64,000 nt of DNA from NCBI GenBank assembly GCA_946902985.2, contig CAMPQE020000052.1, positions 1,798,001-1,862,000 of the forward strand, read 5' to 3'. This DNA is from Meconema thalassinum (Eukaryota; Arthropoda; Insecta; Orthoptera; Tettigoniidae). Position 1 is the first letter of the stretch. Each line of letters opens with the position of its first letter. A program made the translations under genes and the position numbers. Shown here piece by piece: positions 10,676 through 21,429 of this stretch. The notes under the pieces are model-generated. The model saw only the letters and a program-made list of their open reading frames with translations, searched no databases and was not told the DNA's origin.

Positions 10676-11530
10676 ATTTGCAAGTATTTACACATAATCC
10701 AAAATTTGAACGCGAATATCTTATAACAGCAACCAGTAGAAAGACTACCGACGGAACAAAAACGTCTACCATGTTTGAAACCAGTAGCCTACCCATATTC
10801 TCAAGCGTTATAGCATTGATCTACTACGAAATGCACTTAAAAGTCGATAGTACCAGCCTCATAGACACACGTCCTCTCCGATTGAAAAATATGTCCCCTT
10901 TTATTAACCCTTATCCGGGTCTGCTGGACCCAGTTGCCGTTACTTTTGACTAATGGCATTATGAAATCTTGCGCCATGCAAGACAGAAATTCCATTAATT
11001 GGATCATTTTTATCCGTTAAACAATGTCAAAATATTTGTTGCAATTTGAGCCCACAGATAGGCCGGCGATTCAATGTACACATTTCGGTCTCGTGTACGG
11101 TACTTAACCGGGCAAGTGGGGTCCGTTTGACCCTTTATAGTTGGTCAATATGCAACCGGCTTTTTGTAAGCATAATGCATGATTTATATAGGATTCAATG
11201 GGTCTCAAATTAGCAGGAATGTTTGAGCGGGTAGTATTGACAGAGCGACTAGGGGTATCCTCGCCTATGTTATTCAGTATGAGACAATTTCATTTTAAGT
11301 GTTTCTCTGACAGGTGTCTTTGAGTTGCAACTTCGAAAATTGTAGAGCTTGACTTTTAGAATGATTAATGACAGATACTTCTATGGAGGTAGGTATTACG
11401 GGAAGACCACGTTTTTCAATTAACGACCTTGACACGAAGTCGTGTGTTGCGGCAGAATCCAGAAGACCTCTGGCTCAAATCCAATCACCAAACCAATCTT
11501 GTACGTCCACTTGAAGTGCTCCTTATTATT
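10676..11530 (-). pseudogene. BEL/Pao retrotransposon fragment with flanking repeat, copy A
   Basis: The segment matches 50095-51110 over its length. At its right end (about 11340-11530) the minus strand encodes, with stops, the retropepsin-like start of a BEL/Pao pol: a Val-Asp-Val-Gln-Asp stretch, WxARGLLDSA-like residues and a following VSRSL-like motif. The aspartate of the DSA motif is where the active-site Asp of these proteases lies. The left two thirds carry no recognisable coding sequence. Copy A lacks the SINE present in copy B. Confidence 0.5.
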
Positions 11531-12139
11531 ATTTAGTTTTCTTAAACCCAATTAACATTACATTTCACCCGATGGTCAATATTGCTCTCCGGTCTGCCAG
11601 TGTGATAGCAATTCAATTGAGCCATAGATCTAACAAATAAAACGACCATGGAGATTTCCGCACCACATACTAAGGTCCATTCTACTAACATGAGATTTAT
11701 TGCTCCTTGAAAGAACACACATACTAGTAATATCTTCGAATTAAAAGTTATGCTCCGTGATCTTTAATGGTAGAAAGTTAAATCAACATCATTAACCATG
11801 AATGAAGACTTTGACATGGATAATAACGTTTGAGATGGGATGACCACTGTAACTAGTGCACGTGCAGCGCGTGAATTGGTCAAGTTCCTGGTGGACACGG
11901 TTGGTGAGAACGGGTAGAATGGCACTTTGAATCCAGACGTAGACATACTTTTTGAACGACAGCCGGTGCTCTATTTAGTGGGGATGTAATATTGAACCAC
12001 ACCTACAAAGTCACATTTATTAACTTACGATCTATTCCTGTTAAGATTACCTTGAATTTTGCAGATTTATAATGAGAATACGATCGATTCAGCAGGCAGA
12101 AAGTTAAAAAATCTGACATGGATATTAACATAACATAAC
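11531..12139. other. Spacer without recognised genes
   Basis: No feature that I can support; composition is similar to neighbouring intronic or repeat sequence. Confidence 0.35.
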
Positions 12140-12550
12140 GCTCCCGAAGTTCGGGTTCGATTCCTGGCTCTGACAAGAAATTTCTTGCTGCTCTGAAGGG
12201 TGGAACGGGGTACACTAAGACTTGTAGGCCAAAACTGAGCAGAGGTGGGCTCGATTCCCACCTTAGTCAGCCTGGAAATGGTTTTCTGTGGTTCCCACTT
12301 CTACAGGAGGCTAATGCCGGGATGGTTTCTATCTTGCCTCTTTCCAAATCCTGACCTTAATTCATTCCATTTCATATTTATTTATCTGTGCCATACACTA
12401 TATTTACAGTACAATGAAGGGAGTCTCTGAAAAGAGCAAAGCCCCCAACTAATACAGACACCGCTATAATACAGGTTATCAGAGAACTTCTACAGAAACG
12501 CGGGGATAAATGACCGCGATGTTCTAGCCCCTCAAATGAAACAACAACAT
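12140..12550 (+). mobile_element. tRNA-derived SINE with an internal insertion
   Basis: A B box (GGTTCGATTCC) opens the element, followed by the body shared with other SINEs here: a GAACGGGGTACACT segment, GATTCCCACCTTAGTCAG, GGTTTTCTGTGGTTCCCA, ATGCCGGGATGG and an ACAGGTTATCAGA segment, and a tail ending CAAATGAAACAACAACAT. About 90 bases of unrelated sequence (near 12357-12450) split the body. Confidence 0.65.
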
Positions 12551-13390
12551 ATCGAAGGAGATTCTGATTGCCAGTATACGTGTTCCTGAGAAATTCCCTT
12601 GGGATTATCTTGTTATTATATTACAACAGAAAGAAGAGAACTCTAATTGAGGCGTCCATATTAAGATGTTTCGTGCAACACCAGATTCGAACACTACGTA
12701 ATGTTCATGGAATACAACCGGGAAAAGCATCTACTCGCTATATTACTAGTGCCCCATCCTCAATAATTACGGTCACTGTGACATCTTATATCATTTCTGT
12801 CGTAAGACATTGGTAAAGCGGTCAACACAGACAAAAACACGTAACGACAACAAATTATTAACCTCTCCCCCTAACAGGTATCGAACCACAAGTCGTTCCA
12901 TCCGCAGTCCAACACGTTACCTTTTCAGCCACGCATGCTTTCACACTACGCAAAGATAGAAAGTGACACTTGACACTTTTATCCAAGACGTTCTGATGGG
13001 TTCGAATCATTTCCTTAGTCGACAGGCATATGTTTTTTTTCTCTTGTTGTGATGGCATTAAAATGTGCAGCCACCGCCAGCTCGATCGCTTGCGCTATTC
13101 ACCTGAGCATCATAAGTAGCGGAAACAACATTTTGTCATGGAGTAATGAGAATTACGAATAGTGTGATATTCTCGTGGCATATTATCTGGAGTAGAAGAC
13201 GGATGCCACGGAAAACCACTTCCAGGATGATTTAAGTGGGTCTTTAGTAGATGATAAAAATTTGAAAATCAATTCCACAAGCATATTAACACACTTCGTT
13301 TTGTATGTATAAAAATAATCCAAACTGAAAATTAATTCAGCAGGCTCATTCAATTGTTAGCTTCTTTTCTACTAACATCAGTTTCTCTCA
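12551..13390. other. Spacer without recognised genes
   Basis: No coding exon or classified repeat identified. The minus strand near 12880-12900 has a GGTTCGATACC-like B box, possibly an old SINE or tRNA scrap. Confidence 0.3.
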
Positions 13391-15475
13391 GGTGAAAGGA
13401 AAGATCGAGGAAGCAAGCTGATGGAATTCTGCACCGAGCATGAGTTGGTCATAGCTAACACCTTATTCAATAACCACAATAGAAGAATATACACATGGAT
13501 GAGACCAGGAGATACAGGCCGTTACCAAATCGAGTTCATTATGGTCAAGCAGAGGTTTCGAAACCAGATTTTGGATTGTAAAACATATCCTGGTGCTGAC
13601 ATAAACTCTGGCCACAATCTGGTTGTTATGAAATGCAGATTAAAGTTGAAGAAACTGAAGAAAAGTCAAAAACCAAAAAGGTGGGCAATAGACAGACTGA
13701 AAGTGAAGGATGTAAACGAAAGATTCAAGAAGAGTATAAAGGAAGGACTAATGAAAAACCCTAAACAAACTTGTGCAAGGAAGCGAAAGAAGAATGGTTG
13801 AAAGAGATATGTGCTGGTATAGAAAATTATCTGAAATTAGGAAATGTAGACACAGCTTACCGAAGGATTAAGAATACTTTTGGGGAAAAGAAGACTTAAG
13901 TGCTAAGGCCACAAATGGAAAGCCTCTAACAGATATGGAAGAATAGGTTGAGAGATGGAAAGCTTACCTAGAGTGTTTGTATAAGGAAAAGGGAGGAGGA
14001 AATTGATGAGGATGCAAAAGGAGACTTAATACTGAGATCAGAATTTGACAGAGCATTGGAGGACTTAAGCAGGAACAAAGCACCAGGCATAGATGATATA
14101 CCGATTGAGTTGCTACGCTGCATGGGAGATGAAGGTCTGATCAGGTTATTTCACTTGGTGTGTAGGATTTATGAGACAGGTGAAGTACCCCCTGATTTCA
14201 AGAAGAATGTTATTATCCCTATACCTAAGAAAGTGCGAGCTAACAGATGTGAAGATTACCGTACAATCAGCTTGATTACTCGTGCTTCAAAGATACTGTC
14301 TGGAATAATATACAAGAGAATGGAAAACCAGATAGAAACGGAGTTGGGTGAAGTCCAACCTGGTTTCCGGAGAAATGTAGGAACAAGGGAAGCTCATGGC
14401 ACTTTTAGACTTAGAAGAGTCTTTTGATAACGTTGATTGGACTAAATTGTTTGACATTTTGAAATCTATTGGAATAAAGTACAGGGATAGGAGGGTGATA
14501 TACAATCTAAACAGAAACCAGACATTAGTCATTCGAGCTGAAGGACATGAGAGGGAGAAGCTGGTATTCAGAAAGGAGTAAGACAAGGCTGCAACTTATC
14601 ACCCATACTTTTCAATCTTTACATCAAACAAGCAATGAAGGAAATTGGAGAAAAATTTAAAGTGGGAGTGAAGATTCAAGGAGAAATAATTTCAAATCTG
14701 AGATTTGCTGATGACATCGTCATCTTGGCCGACACGCCTGATGATTTGAATGATTTTTTGAATGGTATGAACTCTGTCTTACCGAAGGAATACATGATGA
14801 AAATTAATAAATGTAAAACAAAAATACTGAAATGCAGCCGAAATAAATCAGAAACCTCTATGGACACCAAATTGGCAGGTGAAAAGCTGAAGGAAGTAGG
14901 AGACTTCTGATACTTAGGAAGCAAAGTAACCAGTGATGGACGAAGCAAAGAAGACATAAAAAGTAGGTTGGCTCAAGCAAGGAAAGCATTTCTACAAAAA
15001 AGGAATCTGTTGACATCGAATATAGATTTAGATATTAGGAAGCCATTTTTGAAAACTTTTGTTTGGAGCGTGGCGCTCTATGGAAGTGAAACTGGGACTA
15101 TCGATGCAGCAGAAAAGTGGAGAATTGAGGCATTTGTAATGTGGTGTTACAGGAGAATGATGAAGATCAGATGGGTAGATTGGGTTACAATCGAAGTGTT
15201 ATTAAGACGAGTGTGAGAGGAGAGATATTTCTGGCGACTGCTCATGAAGAGAAGAGATAGGTTAGTAGGACACCTACTAAGACACCCAGGAATAGCAGGC
15301 ATAGTTATGGAAGGAAGGGTTGAGGACAAGAACTGTCGGGGTAGACCAATATTAGAATATGTTCAACAGATTGCCTCGGATGTAGGGTGTGGTAGCTATG
15401 TAGAAATGAAACGATTAGCTCAGGACAGGGAGGTTGGAGATCTGCATCAAACCAGTAAAAAGACTGAATACTCAA
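13391..15475 (+). pseudogene. Decayed RTE-type LINE ORF (endonuclease C terminus, RT, C-terminal domain)
   Basis: Successive frames read as one protein. The endonuclease C-terminal part (13421-13801) has the ANTLF and YTW motifs and a GADINSGHNLVV segment, the place of the catalytic SDH. The reverse transcriptase (from about 14040) follows, with NKAPGIDDIP, DYRTISLI, a diverged first-Asp box, VRQGCNLSPILFNLY and LRFADDIVIL. The C-terminal region has VWSVALYGSET, an MWCYRRMMKI block and a CRGRP motif. At least six frameshifts or stops break it, for example at 13799, 14428, 14580 and 14908. The 5' part of the endonuclease is missing, typical of a truncated insertion. The layout matches the RTE / craniofacial-development-protein-2-like group; it is a different, older subfamily from the copy at 34500-37583. 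It lies downstream of the zinc-finger gene's last exon. Confidence 0.8.
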
Positions 15476-15662
15476 CCAACCAACAACAACAACATACATC
15501 ATTTGCTACTGAATATGCTCATTATTAGAAAATGTGTCGACAAATATCCACTATGATCTTGGTTAACTTCGCATTTTACATGAGAATTCATTTCGTCTAT
15601 TATCGTTTAGGATGTTTCTTCATAAATCGTGTTTTGAGAGGAACTGCTTCGGAATTGGTACT

Positions 15663-17292
15663 TTAGTCGAGCTTCTCGTGACTGTGGCTTATTAAATGTT
15701 TCTTCAAATGTCGCACAGGTTACACGGATATGGCGTCTCTCTTGTATGGATAAGGAAGTGTGACCTCAATTTTGCTTTCATGTAAAATTTGGCTTCGCAC
15801 ACGGCACATGAATGCGGCAATTCGCCGCTATGGATTAGCATGTGTTTATTCAAACTTCTTCGATTAGTAAATTTAGCTTCGCATACGGTACATAAATACG
15901 GTTTCTCGCCCCTATGGATTAGCATGTGCATATTCTAAGTTCCTCACCGAGTATATATGGCTTCGAATACACTACCTGAATGCGATTTCTCGCCACTATG
16001 GATAAGCATGTGTGTCTTCAAATATCCTCTCCAATTAAACTTACCTTCGCATACGCTACATGAATGCGGTTTCTTGCCGCTATGGATGAGCAAGTGTGTT
16101 TCCAAATATCCTCTCCGAGTAAATTTAGCTTCGCATACATTACATGAATGCGGCCTCTCGCCACTATGGATTAGCATGTGTCTTCAAATGTCGTCCTTCA
16201 GTAAATTTGGCATCGCACAGGTTACAGGAATAAGGCGTCTTTGCTGTATGGAAAGGGAAGTGTGACTTCAAACTACCCTTATGCTTGAATTTAGCTTCGC
16301 ACATGGCACATGAATAGGGCTTCTCGCTACTAAGGATTAAAATGTGTCTTTTCAAATCTTCCCCTCCGAGCGAATTTGGCTTAGCATACGGAGTAGTATG
16401 TGTTTATTCAAAACTTCTCTCCGAGAAAATTTGGCATCGCATACGCTACATGAATGCGGCTTCTTCCCGCTATGGATTAGCATGTGTTGTTTCAAATGAG
16501 TCGTCTTAGTAAATCTGGCATCGCATACGCTACATGAATGCGGCTTCTCGCCGATGTGGAGTAGCATGTGTGTTTTCAAATCTCCTCTCCAGAAAAATTT
16601 GGCATCGCATACACTACATGAATGCGGCTTGTCGCCGCTATGGATTAGCTCTCAAAGTGAACTTATTTTTGCAAACGTTACATGAATGCAGTTTTTCGCC
16701 GCTACGGATTAGCATGTGTCTTCAAACCTCCTGTCCGAGTAAACTTAGCTTCGCATACACTACATGAATGCGGCTTGTCGCCGCTATGGATTAGCTCTCA
16801 AAGTGAACTTATTTTTGCAAACGTTACATGAATGCGGTTTCTCGCCGCTATGGATTAGCATGTGTGTTTTCAAATCACCTCTCCGAAAAAATTTGGCATC
16901 GCATACACTACATGAATGCGGCTTGTCGCCGCTATGGATTAGCATGTGTGTCTTCAAATCTCCTCTCGAAGTAAACTTACTTTCGCATACGTTACATGAA
17001 TTCGGTTTCTCGCCGCTATGGATTAGCATGTGTGTCTAGACCTCCCCTCCGAGTAAATTTAGCTTCGCATACGCTACATGAATGCGGTTTCTTGCCGCTA
17101 TGGATAAGCATGTGAGTGTCCAAATTTCCTCTCGAACTAAACTTACATACGCATACGCTACATGAATATTTTTTCAATTTTTGCTTTATAGAATGTTTAT
17201 CAGTAGAGGAAGTGTTAGTATATTGTCTTACACTTTTACCAACATCATATATCTTCATTGCAGCCGGATTCAACGTATCACGACATGTCAGC
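15663..17292 (-). pseudogene. Terminal exon of the C2H2 zinc-finger gene, frame-broken array of about 18 fingers
   Basis: A CAG acceptor precedes 17292 and the first base completes the split glycine codon left by the exon at 32732-32790. About 35 residues of linker follow, then tandem C2H2 fingers of CX2CX12HX3H form with the conserved linker HSGEKPHSC, on a period of about 84 bases. I count about 18, the last ending at a TAA at 15663-15665. The frame is lost repeatedly: 2-bp deletions near 17040, 16708 and 16182; a deletion of about 23 bp near 16790 that recurs near 16648; a deletion of about 30 bp near 16390 with a 1-bp insertion beside it; two in-frame stops and lost cysteines near 15940-15970; and a deletion near 15712. 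Read literally, the product would end after less than two fingers. C2H2 arrays normally bind DNA in the nucleus. Assembly error is possible, but the lesions differ from each other, which favours real decay. Confidence 0.8.
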
Positions 17293-17519
17293 CTGAAATA
17301 GTTCGTACTAACAGTTTGAAGTGTACATTATTATAGAAAGTGAGATAATAATCAAGGTATGGAGATCAAAGTAAGTAAATTATAATTGGAGAAACTTTCA
17401 TTAATATCACTCCCAGGAAATAAGTCTTTAAGAGATATTGGGAACTGATTCCGTTTTCATAGCTCAATAATATGCTTTTCACACAGTGTGAATGTTTTGC
17501 AATTGAATTTTATTTGACA

Positions 17520-18960
17520 GACAATATAGTGTGGTCTTGCTGGAAACTTTGGAGTCATAGCTCTGTGAGCATGAGTGTGTTGGGATTGTTTCTTAGCCAC
17601 CACATTCTTCCGACCCATAGGCGTTAGATTCCTGCATGCCGCTTGCAATAAAGGGCACGGTGTTTAAGTTTGCACCCTTCGCATATCTGCTGAACTTCGC
17701 CTATGGATCATTGATGAGCATATTTATGTAACAGCGTCTCTTTTTGCCTGTTATTGAGGCGATGTCTCGCGAAGCGGCTAAAATGCTGACTGAAAAGAAT
17801 ACTTTACTGTTGTCGTTGTGTTTGTTATTGTTGTCGTTGAAGTTTGAGTTTCAATTCTGCACTACATTTCTCCCATTGTTAAGATAAATAATTCGTCTTT
17901 ACATTGCCACTAAACCCTACAACCGTAGCAATATATTTTCCATATTCTAACCTTGCTTAACGCCTATAGTTCATGTCCTTTACTCTTGTTTCCATGACTA
18001 CTGAAAACTTGCTATTCCTGGTACCCCACCAATATATTCCTTTCTTTACCACTCACCAGAATCATCTAACCCCATTCATCTCAAGAGAATCATCTAACCC
18101 CATTCATCTCATTAGCACTCATTTCTTAACCCTTCTATCCTCCCAATCTCCAACATTCTCCAATAAGACCACATTCAAATGCTCGTATTTTCCCATTCCT
18201 GCAAAAGGAATAAACCAAGTTTCACATATTTATAGCACCACACTACAGAAAATAAAGTGGTCTTGTTGGAAATTTTGGAGTCATAACTCTGTGAGCATAA
18301 ATGTATTGGGATTGTTCGTTAGCCACCTTATTCTTCCGATCGAAAGGCGTTAGATTTCTATATGCCGGATGCTATAAGGGACAAGGTTTTTAAGTTTTCA
18401 CCCTTCACATCCCCGCTGACCTTCGCCTATGGATCACCGATGAACATGTTGATGTAATAGCATCTGTTCCGGCGCATATTTGCGGCTAAAATGCTGAGTG
18501 AAATGAATACATTACTTTTGTCGTTGTGTTTATCGTTGATGTTTGAGTTACAATGCTGCACTCCATTTCTCTCATTGTTATGATAAACAATTCGTCGTTA
18601 CTTAGCCAGTAAACCCTACAACCGAATCAATCTATTTTACATATTCCAACCTTGCTTAACGCCTATAGTTCACGCCTTTTTCTCTTGCTTCCATAACTAC
18701 TGAACATTTGCTATTTTTGGTGCTTCAATATGTCCCATACTAATCTCTTCTTTTATTACCACTCGCCAGAATCATCTAACTCCCATACATATCATCACCC
18801 TTCCTTTGTTACTCTATCTAGCCAACCAATCTTCGACATTCTCCAAGTACACCACGTTCTTTCTATTTTCATTCTAATCTATTTTCCCCTTCTTTCAGAA
18901 GGAATTAACCATGCTTCACATTCATATAACTCAACGCTCCAGACCTTGGCTTCAAAAATG
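17520..18960 (+). repeat. Diverged tandem duplication, period about 0.7 kb
   Basis: Landmarks recur in the same order: TGGTCTTGxTGGAAA at 17532 and 18258, a GGCGTTAGATT segment, CTTCGCCTATGGATCA, a TGTCGTTGTGTTT run, CCTTGCTTAACGCCTATAG at about 17950 and 18650, and CCAGAATCATCTAAC. The distances are 726 and 699 bp. The 3' part of each unit, read on the minus strand, weakly resembles the VxSVxLYxCEAW block of non-LTR elements. Both lie in intron 4 of the zinc-finger gene. Confidence 0.65.
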
Positions 18961-19267
18961 ACTTCCTACTAGCTGCATCTATATATGATGTTACTATACG
19001 TCAACCCATCTTTTATGTATCTCTTCAGCTTGGTCCATGTTGCTTCCTAAGCTCCATGAGGCACCAACTTCCTTTAGCGCTTCATCTGACAATCGATGTT
19101 GGTATAATTCTTGAATATACACCTTACGTAGTTTGTACACAAATCCGGTTTTCTAGTTTTTCGCTCTCTCGTATCTTTTTATCACTTGAAAGCCACCAAC
19201 AGAGATGTCTGAGTGTTTCTGCCCTCTCCTTGTGTTTTTGCTCATGCCTGTGTTTAGTGTGTTTTAG

Positions 19268-19432
19268 AGAACGAGATTCATGACCCTTCTTTCAACGAAA
19301 TCATCAAGCGTCTCGTTCGTGTGCCCTCACGCGGCACTTGGCTGAACATTCTCATCTCCTACGGTCGACGTAAGAACTCGTTGTTACCGACTACTTATGA
19401 CGCTTGGAAGTTCGACTCGTCCTCTACAGAAG
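19268..19432 (+). CDS. Orphan candidate exon, unknown protein, phase 1-1
   Basis: A 165-bp segment is open for 55 codons between a TTTTAG acceptor and a GAAG/GTAACC donor, with phase 1 at both ends, so it could be included or skipped without shifting frame. It encodes DPSFNEIIKRLVRVPSRGTW followed by a stretch with YGRRKNS and DAWKFDSSS. Its balanced codon use (many C-ending codons) stands out from the AT-rich surroundings. I do not recognise the family. No partner exons were found on this strand nearby. It lies antisense within intron 4 of the zinc-finger gene, and could be a captured exon, a retroelement scrap or part of a nested gene. Confidence 0.35.
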
Positions 19433-19439
19433 GTAACCT

Positions 19440-19719
19440 ACACACTTTTACATTATTTGAACTCTGCCTCAAGGAAATAAATGTGTGTGCTTAAATGATT
19501 TATACTTTCTACGTTTGTGACCCTTATGTCCTCCTGCTCTCCCACTACCTCTCCCCCTCGATCGCCTTGCTAGTCGGGAGCCTTCTCCCTCGTTACTCTC
19601 CTAAGGGGAGCCAGCAGACTCACTCGGTCTATCTACAAGGGACTGCAGTCACTCGTCCGACATTTTGTGAAAGACATGAGGTGATAATTGCTCTATCAGC
19701 ACCGCCAGTCAAAGTAAGC
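19440..19719. other. Spacer without recognised genes
   Basis: Nothing that I can support beyond short open frames without family resemblance. Confidence 0.3.
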
Positions 19720-19865
19720 TTTTAGTCTTACGTGACCGTTAATCATGCGATCATGAGCCACCAGGACCTCCTTTTTGCGTGGAATCCGAACAACAGGACA
19801 TGGCATTTCACTTCGGAAATCTGACATGCATTGACCGCGAGTCAGCCAACTAACATGCATAGATA
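19720..19865 (-). mobile_element. SINE-like repeat, minus strand
   Basis: Shares an ordered series of blocks with 50604-50762: ACGTGACCGTTAAT, CGATCATGAGCCAC, a GACCTCCTTTTTGCGTGGAA segment, a GACATGGCATTTCACTTCG segment and ACATGCA. Only the other copy keeps a good B box on the minus strand. It is an older relative of that SINE. Confidence 0.5.
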
Positions 19866-19937
19866 AGTTAAACAGCTCTCTTAATATGTGCAAGTAATCA
19901 AATTTGCTATATTTTTATCTCGCCCGCAGGGTATCAT

Positions 19938-21425
19938 CATTTTAGCCTATATTTATTGATGAAAAAATAGGCTTATGAGATCACGTTTTGTCCGTGTGTC
20001 TGCCTGTGTGTGCGTGTGTGATGAATTTTTGTGTCCCCCTAATAAATTCTGAATGGCAAGAGCGATTCCAATGAAAGTCTGTAAGTTCATAGCACTATTC
20101 CGGGCGACCCCGACCGTGCCCTTCAAATTTTGTAACGTCTCACCAATCCAACATGATGGCTGTGCGAAATATTTCACCAACATTCAATAACTCCGAAACT
20201 ATTACCTATATCACCCTGGAATTTTGTACGGTGATATTGGGAACTACTAGAAGTTGACCTATGTGATTTTTGAAAACCTGGCAACTACAAAACAAACATG
20301 GTGGCGAAGCGAAGTTGCGACTTTAAAATGGACGTTTCTCGCGATTTAACCAACCAAACGCAATGAATCTTGGTACAGTATATATTTATACATATTTTAA
20401 AGCACCTACATCTAACTTCGTTCATTTGTGTGCATAACCTCAAGATGGCGCCTGTGCGAAATATTTCACGGTTGTTCTCTATCTCTGAAACAATTACCGG
20501 TATCACCATGAAATTTTGTACGGAGATAAAGGGCGCTACTGGAAGTTCATCTATGAGACTTACAAAAACCTGTTAACTACAAAACGAACATTGCGGCCAA
20601 GCGAAGTTGAAAGTTTTAAATTGACTTTTCTCCCAATTTAATGATCCAAACGCATTGAAACTTCGTACAGCAAATTTTTATACACATTGTAATGCACGGG
20701 TATCTAATTTAGTTCAATTGTTCACGTAGACGCAAGATAGCAGCTGTAAGAATTTCGAAAATAAAGTTTGTATTTCTTGTGTTCTAATCATGCGATCGAA
20801 ATCAACATTTGTATAATGAACGTAAACACTAATCATCATCTAATAGTACATAACTCTATGGCCTACATAAAATTAAAATCCAATATGGCGACCACCTGAA
20901 ATATTTAGTCGGTTCTCAATATCTATTAATCTACTACAGCAATCAAACTGAAATTTTGTAAGTGTATAGAGGCTATCAGCATAAGTTCACCTAAGGGACG
21001 ATCTATAACCTGGATGCACAAATCCAACAAGACGGCAAAGCGAAATTTAAATATTCAAATGGACGTTTCTTGCGTTCTAACCATCCGAGCGCAGGGAAAC
21101 TTGATACGGTATATGCTGATTCAAATTTTAAACGAATGCCATCTAATTCATTTAAATTATTTTCATGACCACAAGAAGGCGGCTGAGCGAAATTTTAAAA
21201 TCCCGCGTTTTTTTAAGATTGAATAAAACACCTACACAATAATTTTCAATAATCTAAGGCCTATAGTATATAAATCCAACATGGTGACCATCCAAAATAT
21301 TTAGACGGTTCTCAATATCTACGAATCTATTACAGCAATCAAACTGATTTTTTATATTGATTGAGGCAATTAACATAAATAGGATATATGAAAATAGGCT
21401 GTATAGTTCTTCATGGAACTACTTG
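19938..21425 (-). mobile_element. Hairpin-ended non-autonomous element, copy B, with internal tandem repeats
   Basis: In reverse orientation to copy A: the large hairpin with AGCCTAT and ATAGGCTTATGAGAT opens at 19944, followed by a TG-rich microsatellite and TGTCCCCC. The small hairpin AGTTC-TTCATG-GAACT closes at 21405-21420. The body holds about four diverged units of roughly 270-300 bp, each with CAAGATGGCGGC-like, GCGAAATATTTCAC and ATTTTGTACGG motifs. No ORF of note. Confidence 0.65.
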
Positions 21426-21429
21426 TTTC

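Noticed and set aside
10909..11125. TTAACCC and TTAACCGG sites suggesting a piggyBac MITE inside the BEL/Pao locus
   Set aside because: The two sites are in direct, not inverted, orientation and are shared by both copies of the locus, so no separate element could be delimited.
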